From Cavia porcellus (lineage: Eukaryota > Chordata > Mammalia > Rodentia > Caviidae), in the NCBI RefSeq assembly GCF_034190915.1, contig NW_026947491.1, positions 18,726,101 through 18,790,100 on the forward strand: DNA of 64,000 nt, given 5' to 3'. Below are positions 24,417 to 35,003 of the stretch, piece by piece (position 1 is the first letter of the stretch; every line of letters begins with the position of its first letter). The translations under genes and the position numbers were made by a program. Below the pieces are notes generated by a model. The model worked only from the letters and a program-made list of their open reading frames with translations. It ran no database searches and was not told the DNA's origin.

Positions 24417-27400
24417 TCCAGACAGAGGTGTTTAGGACAAGCAGGGGATGCTCAAGACACACTACAAAATATCTTCCACAAGAATACATGCATTTTACAA
24501 TTTCATAATTTTAGGCTGGCTTTATGAGATTTTTAAAAATGATTCTATGAGATAATAGAAATAACAAAGAAACAAAATGTATAATTCATACTACATAAAA
24601 TCCCAACTAGAATAATCAATGCATTGTCTAATAAAGCTCACAAAAGACAAGAAATCTTGTATAATAAAAGTGTAATACAGACAGTTTGCTATTTTCTGTT
24701 GCTGAAATGAGTACATCATTAGACCTGCAACCACTAATATGATGTGAGTGTAAAGCATTTTCCTAAATTGAAAGGGATCCAAACATTTTTACTGGCTCTT
24801 TGTATTTCTGCACTTCCCATACCCTGACCTGGTCACATTGAGTACAAATGTAATACTGAACAATGGACTTGCTTCTTATGGAAAATGTTTATAAGCTCCA
24901 AAAAATAAAGAGTGCTTATCTACATTCAGGCTTAGCAAAATAATTTTAATTTTGCATTTTATGCATATTGTATGTTTTGGATAAAAATGACAGGTAGCAG
25001 ACATACTGATGAAGGTATGCTAAAATCAGAGACCTCAAACTGATAATAATATTTTACTAGCTACTGTACAAATAATTTAGTATCCTTTAAAATTCAGTAA
25101 ATGAATTTTCATATGATTTATGTCCTGGATAATTAGTTGTGTTGAAACTGCACATTTGTTTAAAATCGAACATGTTGATATGGCCATAAAATTTCTTCAC
25201 AGTAACTAAAATTTAGAAACAACCTTAAAGTCTACCAGTTCATGCAGAATTTTATCAAATAAATTGCATCGACACATGGGATACATTTCACTCTTCAAGA
25301 AATGAGATTGCTATTGTTGTTAATATGTGAATATACATTGAAATTTATTAGCGCATGCAAAAACCACTTCTTGTGTGACTGTGGTGACAATATAATCTAC
25401 ACTTTTTAAATCATTGCATGTAGGAAATAGAGCTACAGATTCAAGGCCCTATGGTGACATGAATTGGACAGCAGTGAATTATTAGCAAGAATCATCAGTT
25501 TTCTAATCGTAAGACACACGCAATTTAAGTATTGTGTGATAGAATCACAAATAATTTAGAACACAAAATCCCATTCACTTCTATATTTCAGCATTGATTT
25601 TACTGTACGAGAATGAAATTCACATAGAACGCATGAATATTAAAAATGATAAACTAAAAGCTCTGACACACAATATATTTCTGGAGAAAACCAATAATGA
25701 AAAATCATAATTTAAAGCTCAAGATGTATTATGAAATCTCAGTAATCCACTATGTCAGCATCATATAAAGCTGATAAATGTAATACAGCAGTAAAGACAT
25801 GGTCTGCATAAACAGCCCAACATAGTTCATTTCTGATAATAGAATGGTTGCAAAGAGCAGTAGGATAGGGTACAATTTAACTCAAAAGAGAGTAAAATTC
25901 AAAAATTTGAAAATTTCCCAGATTGACCAAATGACAAATGGCACCAAGACATATTAGCGTGAACACTGAAGTCAAGTGAAGGGAGCACATGGAAAGGAGA
26001 GCAGCAGAGACTGAGAGAAGCCAGGTGCTGCTCGACAGGAAACTAGAAAAAAGGCGAAAATGCCATTGAGAGTCTGTCACTCCCATCACAGGCTCAGGAT
26101 GCAGGGCTGTGAGAGAACACAGGTCATTGATTACTGACATGTGACTACAGTCTCATTTCTTGAGAGTCAGCATCAAGTTTTGAGGGCAATCTTCCACACT
26201 AACCACAAGGGTGGCTGCTGTGTGTTCAAGAAAAGTGTGGGCACAGCTGTTAACATTCCACACACTAGGTACATCCAAGTTGTTCACGAAACTCACTCCA
26301 AGATGTGAACATTCCAAGAGATGCGGGGCATGGATGATGTCATCTGGCTTTCAAAGCAAGCACTGAACATCTGCAGGCAAAGGCAGGAATCACTTCAGGA
26401 TGGAGGAGACTGCAGAGACCCTACAGAGGCAACACCAGCACAAGGGTGGGGTGAGCGCCGACACAGAGAGGCACTCAAGGACGGTGCTTTGCAGTTGCCT
26501 GTTGGAATTTTGGCATGAGAACTCTGGCCTACAGAGCCATCAGCATGAAAGCTGATGCAAGAGTCAGCAAAACTTACTTCACACCGATATGCAATCAGGT
26601 GACAGCTGCAGCCACAAGGCATGTGGATGAGGCTTCCAGGCCCTTCTCAGCTTGGGACCTAAAGTCACAGTGACATGAAGTCACAGAGGATTCCTGTGGA
26701 TCATTATGTATCATTAGTGGTTTGTGGGACTTGTTACTCCTTTCTATCAGCTCTGTGGGTCTTGAGTGTCTACCCTATGCCAGGCTCACCACTGTATTTG
26801 GGAAGCAAATAACATGGCTAATTTTAAAAGTACAAACTGGGACAGTCATACCCCAAATCTGATGCAATGTTTATTTCAATATTATTTGCATGCATCTTTT
26901 TAATTGACATAAGAAAGATTGCAAATTTTGGGGCCTCTGTGAGGGAGTAAAGTGATTTTAGTAAGAGATAAAATCAGGATGGAGATAAGGATGGAAAGCT
27001 GTGATTTGAGAGCATGGGGCCCTCAGTGTTTCCCTATTGGAGCTCATGCGCCCCCTAGAGGATATCGCTAACACCATGTGACTTTTTTTGGCAAGTTTTC
27101 CTAGGCATCCTGGGTTCCTCCATGAGATCAGGGCTCTTGAAACATGAACTCATCTCTTGTTTTGCCTTTCTGCAATGGCATGACACAGTGTGCATCTGTC
27201 CTGTCACCTGAGGGTTCAGAAAGATGACAAGATTTGGAAGCACAGAGCTACCTCTGCCACACACCAACTCCACAGTTGCCTGTTCTTGAACTCTGAGGAT
27301 AGAGAAATACAAGAAGAAATTGAATTTGATGTAAGTTTCTCCCTGTGAGGTATGTTTACAGCTTCAGCATTAGGTGCACCCCTGAAGTTTACACATGTCT

Positions 27401-28131
27401 TATCCTCACACTGATTCTCCAGCAAACTTAGCCTCAGTAATCCATGAATTTCTTCCAACTTAATCTTCTGATCATGTGGCCTAGTGTAACCTCAGCCCCA
27501 GGAAGTTAGTCTTGGTTTTATTTTATTATGTCAGTCTGGTAGCTCCAGATCCCATATTGTTATTGAATTGTACTGTTATTCTTTGATGTTCTCATGAAAA
27601 TTTATTAATTTACACTTAATCCATTGTGGTTTTTGTTATGGTTGCACTGTTTTTTGTAAAGAAAAAACAACACATACAGTAAATTCAAACAAAAAATAGT
27701 ATAAAACCGATCAAAACAAAAGAATGAAAACATTATGGGCCTTCAAAACCAGACAATAGGAAATCAGTGATGGCTGTCATAATGTTTATTGTTCTCTTCA
27801 AAACAGCTGTTCCTGGCTGCAGCCACCCCAGGGGGAAAATCACCTGCATCTCCTGAGATTCAAGGCCACGTTGGAATTTAGGGCACTGGGAAACCAAGCT
27901 AGCTGCTCGCCTCCCAGGTAAGCAGCTGTGGTCTGGCAGGCATTTTAAGTGAACAGGAGAAATAAAAGGACATAAAGAGGTAGAGATAACAAGACATTAT
28001 CTCACAATGAGTTCTCATATCATCTTGAATGAAATTATTGTTGCCACACACCCTCATCACACTCACATCCCTGGTGGGCACAGCCCTGTGTCAGTTTTTG
28101 TTTCCCAGAGCTGTTTAGATAGCAGGACACC
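24417..28131. other. IGHV intergenic DNA, tandem duplication copy E
   Basis: No gene. This is the paralogue of 19960-22670 (see that entry). About 27660-27790 resembles the antisense L1 3'UTR at 35980-36060. A diverged CTCF-like match (GGACAAGCAGGGGATGC) starts near 24435, about 20 bp after the RSS nonamer of the preceding V pseudogene. Confidence 0.55.
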
Positions 28132-28139
28132 ATGCAAAT
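28132..28139 (+). promoter_or_regulatory. Ig octamer promoter element
   Basis: Perfect ATGCAAAT, 129 bp upstream of the leader ATG of the pseudogene at 28261. Confidence 0.8.
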
Positions 28140-28260
28140 AGGGTCTCTTTGTGCTGATTAAAACCAGCCCAGCCCTGACCTTGATGCTCTGCAGAGGAGC
28201 CCAGCATTAGTGCCCAGCTGTTCCCACTCAGTGATTAGGACTCAGCACAAACAGCCCACC

Positions 28261-28692
28261 ATGGAACTGGTGCTGATCTGGTTTTTCCTGTTTGTGATTT
28301 TCAAAGATAAATTATTTAGAACAAATGATTCTGAGGGCATCAGTGGACAACAGTGAGTTAAACAGTAGACATGTGTGAGAGTTGCCTGTGTTTGCATGTG
28401 TCCTGTGTGAGGAGCACCTGGTAAGGTTCAGCAGAGCTTCTTTCAGCCTGTAGGCTGCCTAAGAGTCTCCTCCTTGGCCTTGAAATTCACCTTCAGTAGG
28501 TACTGGGTGCTCTGGACACGTCAGGCTTCAGGGAAGGGGCCAGAGTAGATCACATACATACATCAGTAGAGGTAGTAGTTATGTATTCTATGCCGACTCC
28601 GTGAAACGCCTAGTTACCATCTCCAGGGACAACAGCAAGAACACGGCATATCTTCAGATGAGCAGCCTGAGAACCTAAGACATGGCCAGAGA
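28261..28692 (+). pseudogene. IGHV3-like pseudogene
   Basis: The leader (28261-28306, starting Met-Glu-Leu) is open, but the splice donor is AT instead of GT (28307-28308) and the acceptor before 28398 is CAT instead of CAG. The V exon (28398-28692) retains an IGHV3-like framework 3 (Thr-Ile-Ser-Arg-Asp-Asn-Ser-Lys-Asn) and CDR2 with Ser-Arg-Gly-Ser-Ser-Tyr. It has stops in frameworks 1, 2 and 3, and a deletion removing the conserved Tyr-Tyr-Cys before the RSS. Promoter octamer and downstream CTCF motif are nonetheless perfect, so the segment could still act as a regulatory landmark. Confidence 0.9.
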
Positions 28693-28731
28693 CAATGGGG
28701 GAAGCCTAAGTGAGAGTCAGTGATAAACCTC
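28693..28731 (+). other. Decayed V recombination signal
   Basis: Heptamer position CAATGGG, 23-bp spacer, nonamer position ATAAACCTC (5 of 9 matches to the consensus). Confidence 0.6.
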
Positions 28732-28750
28732 TGTTCAGGGGCGTTTACGA

Positions 28751-28764
28751 CCAGCAGGGGGCGC
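28751..28764 (+). promoter_or_regulatory. CTCF-binding core motif after RSS
   Basis: CCAGCAGGGGGCGC is a perfect match to the CTCF core in forward orientation, starting 19 bp after the nonamer. In the mouse, RSS-associated CTCF elements of proximal VH genes promote V usage in scanning-type recombination. Binding here is inferred, not seen. Confidence 0.7.
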
Positions 28765-29790
28765 AGGAGACACAGAGCACCGAGTCTACCACCAAAGGAC
28801 AAGTATATTTTATTGTTTTTAGTTGGAGTTATGACGTTTATGCAAATGCTGCTATGGGTTAATAGAAAGGGAAGAGAAAGAATTAAGTTACAAATAATGT
28901 AAAAGCCAAAACTATAACCCACAATAATTGATCCATAGTGTAAGAGCCCACAAAATACATGAAAGCCAGTATAATAAAATGTTATAATTCAACTTGCAAT
29001 TTTCCTTTATGGAAACCGTGCTTTTGGAAGTTTTTATACTATGCTGAAAGAGGAAAATTCTATTTGCGCATTTTATAACAATATAAAACAAGATGGAAAA
29101 CTACAACATTAAATTGTAATAATGGCAGTACATACACGATCATATGTGTCTCTCATGGGCAATAGATTGGTTCTGGTATATAGATAAAATGGAACTCTTA
29201 AATAAATAAAGGGCAGAAAAAATTACTTCCCAGCTCTGTGATAACATGCAGTAGACATCCCATCTGCCCACAGTGAAAAGACACATAACACTGTCAGGAA
29301 AAGCTTTTAACAACACACAATTTAATAAGAAATTAATTCAATAAAAATGAAGGTACTGATAACTAAAGCCTGCATAGTTTTCAGTAGTCATGAGTTTTTT
29401 CAGTTGATCCCAAAAGTTGTAAACTGAGTGTTCAAAAGTTTGTTCTCAAACGACATTCCTATAAGTGTTGCACATTATTTTTTTCAAAGATTTACTTTCT
29501 TTCCCTTAAAAGATCATTGATAAACATCTAAAAGTGCCCAAATATAACAGCATTGAAGTGACAATCAATAAATATCGGCATTATTTTCAATGACATCATC
29601 AAGTGTTTGAGAATCACAAATTTATCAAACAAACACACAGCATAAAAATGAAAAGAGCATAGAGTTTATCTTAAATGAATACATAAATAAATAACTGTGT
29701 GTGAAACAGAAAGACACCGCCTTGGTCCATTAAATCAGAGCTAGCTCACTTCAAAGCAGTGATTGAACAAGAATCAGAGAAGTCGTTTAG
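28765..29790. other. IGHV intergenic DNA (V 3' flank)
   Basis: No gene. It aligns with 4931-6170 and 58600-59390. It is AT-rich with A runs. Confidence 0.55.
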
Positions 29791-32700
29791 GACCGCCTTC
29801 AAGAAAACCCCTGACATTGTTTCTCAGCATGCACAGAGTGCTCCATAGAAACTCCTACACCAATGCAGTCATATCATTTATGACCCACACAATATTACTC
29901 TTCTAGGATGGAAATTAACATATTTTAGTTACAAATTTTCCATAATCTATATTTGGTATTTCCTAAACTTTACCTACATCGTCAACAATTAATCCCCAGT
30001 GTGATGCAGTGAGTCTGCGTTCATTTTCTACACTGTGTCCCACTGCAATCTGAGAAACTGAAACTCGAGACCCATAGAGGTCCTGTGTGTCCATTTCTGC
30101 ACAACCCTGACCTGAATGTAACCAGCAGCACTGCCGCTCCACTGTATTACTGTCGCGTCACATTCTTGACATAACTGTAATGAGAACTGTAATGAAGAAC
30201 TAATTTCTTTACGAACATGTTCCATAAAATTCACCTTCCACCCCTAGTTCATGTTCTCAGTGCCTAATGGAGACCAAGAAGCATCAGAAGAACCACCTCT
30301 GCTTCCTAAGCATGAAATCCAACACCATCACCTCACCCATCTCTCATAAGCTGTAGGTATTTCAGTGAAATTTTATTTCTATACTTCATTTGTCCTTGTT
30401 TGTTGAAGTTTTGGTTATTTCACCCAGAACTATAACGTGTCACAGAGCACAGGCAGTTGTTCTTAGTAATAAAACCCACAAGTGAAACGTGTACTTTCCT
30501 GTCTAGTAATTAATCATTCATGAATGAAGTAGTTGCATAAATACAATATTTTGTTCTTCTCTCTGTGTGAATACATATCAGGATTCCTGCAAAGCCATCA
30601 GTGCCATGCAATTCAGAACAGAGAGCACAATTCTGGATGAAGGGACAGCTCTAAATGTCATCTCAGAGCAAGGAGATGGAGATGTCCAGTATCAAAAACC
30701 AGAAACAATGTCCACCCAAAAAGAACAGACTGTAATACTTTTGGATGTCAGGGTTCAGCTGCCCTACTTACATTCAGCACAACTACGTCTGTTTGTCCTC
30801 ATCCTCTTAGGATGTCCATGTGCAAACTGTTAATCTGTCTGTCCTTCCTACTGCTGACTCAATTATTACCTCCATTTAGGCCACCTGATTATTATTATTT
30901 TGAGGAGGGTAGGAAAAGGGAACAAAACCTTGGGGTGTTATGACCACCCATGATGAATACAACCAGTGTATACTGCAAATATGGACTGACAAAAATAAAA
31001 CTTAAAATGAAAACTAAGAATGGTGAACAGGATGTAATATACTAGATTCAAGTTTCTGTTCCTGAAAAGCTATGGATATAAATAATTTCTGGAAACAGAT
31101 ACACAGCAGTCCAGGAATTGAGTGGGCACTGTGCTGAAAGGCAGGGACCTTTCCCGACAGACATTGACTCATTAGTACAGTGGAACAAGTGTGTAGTGGG
31201 ATCACATGTAAGCGTTCCCATGGCCTTTTCTTGTCTCCAAAATAGACAAATTTCACTAATGACAGGAGTGATGACATTGGACACTTTTATCCCCGGCTAA
31301 AGAGGATACCTCCAGAGGGACCCCTGCATCTAGCATTCGTGCCTTTTCACACTGCAGGTTAGGAGTCCCTATGCTTAGAGTCTACCAGTGAGGAGGGATG
31401 GAGCTGGAGTCTTCTTTCCATTGTGACTCACTCAGAAACCCTGATTTACAGACAAACTGATAAGGATGTCAGATCACACAGGAGTAATTTAAGGAGATCT
31501 AATGAGTGACACTGGTAGAGTACATCTTTCCATGCTGACATTAGGTAACCTGTGAAGCTTTTGCTACGGAACTCAGTATCAAGGAACCATGAGCACCCTT
31601 GCTGCTTCATACTGGAAAACCTTTCGATGCACCAATAGTTAATGAGACGTGGACTTCCCTCTCTGAGTGAAAGCCCTTGGAAGACCAATACTACCCACAA
31701 TATTAAGCTGAGAGACTTTTAGTGGTAGATTTGGTGCTCACTTATGAGTTTCATATGCAGCATTGTTCTTAACCAAGTCACAAGGTGACAGCTCTAGGTA
31801 TCCTCACAGTAATGTACTTTCCTTCAGAAAAAAAAAAAAAAACATTAAAAAATAAGTTGTATTTCATCAAGTTTAGAAATTACACTGCACAAGAGTAAAA
31901 ATCTACTGAGCAATAGAAAAAAATGGTAAGGAACTTTGAAGTGAAAATAAATGTATCTTAGCATAAACCCATGAATACATATTTTTATGAGTACATTTCT
32001 CATGCACAAAGGGAAATACTATCAGCTGAGTGTCTAATTGTCTACAAAATTTATGACAACTTTTTTGTCTGAGACAAATTTTTCACAATTCAATGAGATA
32101 GGAGCATTTATCTAATGATCTCAAAAGCCTGGAATATGTGAATGGTGCTATGAGCAAATGCAGAATGGAGAATGACAGCTGATTTGAGCCAGGATCCTAA
32201 CACAGATGTGTACATATGCACATAGAATGTGAATTGATTTATGTCTTATGCACACAGCCTCTATGCTCATGTGCTGTATGTTCTGAACATTCCTGTTATC
32301 CCTGAGGCCTGTGTTCTAGTTTTCATATTCACAAAGCCTTCCTTCATCTGGAAACATAGATAGCTCCCTGACCAGCTCTTCTATTATATGTCCTGCATGG
32401 TGTAGGATATTCATGCCTTGAACAATGGACTCCAGGGACATTGCTGAGTTCTTTGAGGACTCAGTCAGCATCTTTTACACAGAGGCAATCCCCAAAATTT
32501 TCATACTCTCTGTCTCATTTTAACTTCATTTACAAGAAAACTCCACACGTGCACATATTCAGGAGCTAACGGATAAACTCACATAGCATATTGAGTTAGT
32601 TTTCTTGTATCTAAATATTAAAGTTACTCTCAGATAATAGTAAAAGTAGTTTTCAGGAAGGTGGACAAATACAGGTTCCTTCTCTTTCTGGTGTTGGCTC

Positions 32701-32791
32701 CCAGACGTGTGCTTTCGAAAATTCACACAAAATGACGTGGTGTTTCTGCATCTGATCTCAGGGATCACTGTGTTCTCCCACTGTGTTGTCT
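29791..32791. other. IGHV intergenic DNA, duplicated unit copy B
   Basis: No gene. Paralogue of 1-2721 (see that entry). Frames at 30567-30833 and 31014-31277 have no counterpart in copy A and no recognisable domain. Confidence 0.6.
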
Positions 32792-33080
32792 CAGCTGCTG
32801 CTATAAGAGACCTGATCTGGCCTGGTGAAGCCCTTACAGTCCCCCTCTCCCGGCTGCACCTTCTCTGGTTTCTCCATTCTGTGACGCTGCCCCTGCAGCT
32901 GGATGCTTCAGTCAACAAGAAGAAAACCAAATGAATTGGTCAAGATAATTGATAGCGGATACACAGCTTGCAATTCATCCTTGACAACATAGCATTTCTA
33001 AACACATAGAAAAGAGCCGATTCTCTGTGCAACCCATCTCAGTGTCCAAGGAAAACACCACCTTGCAGTACTGTGCAAGA
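32792..33080 (+). pseudogene. IGHV pseudogene, clan II (copy B)
   Basis: This is the paralogue of 2722-3009. It shows a Gln start, a framework 1 with Pro-Gly-Glu/Val-Lys-Pro-like residues, Phe-Ser-Gly-Phe-Ser before CDR1, a Phe-Ser-Val-Gln-type framework 3, and TACTGTGCAAGA at the end (33069-33080). Several frameshifts and stops are present. The two copies share the same damage around framework 2, so the gene was already dead before duplication. No leader was identified. Confidence 0.7.
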
Positions 33081-33141
33081 CAGTTTCTGAGGGGAACTAA
33101 ATGTGATCCCAGACAGAAAGCTGTGTACATAGTAGCATGGA

Positions 33142-33155
33142 CCAGTAGGGGGCGC
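33142..33155 (+). promoter_or_regulatory. CTCF-binding core motif
   Basis: CCAGTAGGGGGCGC, a perfect forward CTCF core. It lies about 22 bp beyond where a 39-bp V recombination signal would end after the pseudogene, though that RSS is no longer recognisable. Confidence 0.65.
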
Positions 33156-34479
33156 GCAGGACCGATAGCATGTGCTGAGCACCAAGAGGAGGGCCTCTGA
33201 GGTTAAGATGGGACGCGTAGGACCAAGTGGCAAAGCTCTAGGACAGTGAAAGAGCCCTGGGGATACGCTGAGAAACAGGAGTGGCCCACGAGTAAGTGCA
33301 CAGAAGCAGGTTATGGACTGAGGGCTTCCTTTCAGTGTTTGAATGTCATCTGTGTTAGCATCACACATACTGTGGAGAACAGAGTGCATCCTCATCAATT
33401 CACGTATGAATTTTCCCGAACCCAAGCAATGAAAGGGACTTGGTGATGACAGATTACATTTACACCTGCATTTTTTTTTCATCTCCTTCACCTGAATTTT
33501 TGAGTGATGGCAATAACAACTTGCATATACTGAAAAGCAGACCAAGAATGTTAAGATATTAGATGTTTAAAATACAAGATATGATATTCATCATTAAATA
33601 TTGAGTGCTAATTTTGTCACCAAGAGAAACGGGCAGTGATAAATGTTTCAGTTGAAGAAAATTTACAATAAAAAGGAGACTTTATGGAATACAAAAGTGA
33701 AATTTAGAAGTAGTGATCCTTAGCATAGCTTGACAATGTGCATTATTTTGTAAATATTACCATCTTGGTAGTTTGTATCAAAATGCATCTCATTTATCCA
33801 TCATTAAAATTAATACATATATTTGTAAGAAGTAACTTACAGTGGAATGCTTAGTGAAGAGATAACAAAATGAGACACTGGGTTCTTGAACATATGATGG
33901 AGAAAGACACTGCTTGTCTATTCATTTGTGAGTCTGCTGCAACACAAAAAATTCTGTCAGGTTCTCTGATTTAAGGATCTTTGACAAATATGAAGCATGA
34001 CCACTCCACCTTGGAACTTCAGTGTCAGAGCTTGAGAACTGTGGCAAGATTTATAGAATCAAATACATGGGGAGTTTTTTATAAAAATACATCTCATAAC
34101 TCATAGGTCATTACGCTTCTCATTCTATCTACATATTTGAAAACATATGAAATTACCAAATCCATTAACTACATGTATGTAAGAATAAGTAAAACAGATG
34201 AGGTTATGCATTTATCAATACACAGACACCTATGAAGAAAGTGTTTTGTAATATTAGGGCTCTTCCAAATACCTCGCAAAGCACTCGCATGTGCTTTGCA
34301 CCACTCCCTTTCTATGGCTTCCTCAATGGAATGGACTATAAAGCAGAAGGCCATGCACATAGGGATCCCTCAGCTGATGAAAACCAACTGTCCTCATTCT
34401 GCAGCTCTGCAGAGAAGGCCAGCCCTGAAAGTCCAGGTTGTCCCACTTGGTGATAATCACTGAGCACAGAAGACTCATC
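33156..34479. other. IGHV intergenic DNA / V 5' flank
   Basis: No gene. It aligns with 3069-3880 and 57115-58040. The octamer position (about 34351) reads ATGCACAT, one base off. The 168-codon minus-strand frame at 33039-33545 runs antisense across the pseudogene's 3' flank and is a chance frame. Confidence 0.55.
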
Positions 34480-34929
34480 ATGGAGTTTAAAATGAGCTGG
34501 GTTTTCCTCCTTTTTATTTTAAAGGGTAACTGATGAAAAGCAAGTGACAGCAAGTTTGTGAATAGATATGAGTGTGATAAATACTGGAAATGTATGATTT
34601 TTTCTGAGCAGGATGTTTCTCTGTTTGCAGGCATTCGAGACTGAGGTGCAGCTTGTGGAGTCCGAGGGAGGCATCCCAGGGGGTCCCCGAGACTCTCCTG
34701 TGTGGCCTCAGGATTCACCTTAAGTAACTACTGGATGAGCTGGATCCACCAGGCTTCAGGGAAAGGTGATGGAGTGGATCTCATACATCAATCCTGATGG
34801 TAGCACCTAATAGGCAGACTCCATAAAGGCCCGATTCACCATCTCCAGGGACAACGGCAAGAACACGCTGTATCTGTAGATGAGCAGCCTGAGAACCTAG
34901 GACACGGCCATGTATTATTGTACTAGAGA
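34480..34929 (+). pseudogene. IGHV3-like pseudogene
   Basis: The leader exon 34480-34525 (starting Met-Glu-Phe) is open with a GGTAAC donor. The V exon starts at 34631 after TTTGCAG. Clan III features are clear: [15 protein letters not shown] CDR1, an Ile-Asn-Pro-Asp-Gly-Ser-Thr CDR2, Phe-Thr-Ile-Ser-Arg-Asp-Asn-Gly-Lys, and Tyr-Tyr-Cys-Thr-Arg. It is broken by indels in frameworks 1 and 2, by two adjacent stops after CDR2 (about 34808-34813) and by stops in framework 3. It is closest by eye to the intact gene at 58042, which has the same Asn-Tyr-Trp CDR1 and Asp-Asn-Gly-Lys. Confidence 0.92.
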
Positions 34930-34968
34930 CACAATGATAGAATGTCACTGTGAGGCCAGACACAAATC
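34930..34968 (+). other. V recombination signal (23-bp spacer)
   Basis: Heptamer CACAATG (one mismatch), exact 23-bp spacer, nonamer ACACAAATC (7 of 9). It is good enough to be recognised although the V segment is dead. Confidence 0.8.
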
Positions 34969-34989
34969 TCCCTGCAGTGGCGCTCAAGA

Positions 34990-35003
34990 CCAGCAGGGGG
35001 ACT
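34990..35003 (+). promoter_or_regulatory. CTCF-like motif after RSS
   Basis: CCAGCAGGGGGACT matches the CTCF core in its first 11 bases and begins 21 bp after the nonamer. Confidence 0.5.

Noticed and set aside
30100..30180. Possible IGHV 3' end (TATTACTGTCGCG)
   Set aside because: No framework 3 upstream and no recombination signal downstream; the paralogue near 390 lacks the motif.
33039..33545. 168-codon minus-strand frame
   Set aside because: Antisense to the flank of an IGHV pseudogene; no conserved counterpart in copies A or C.
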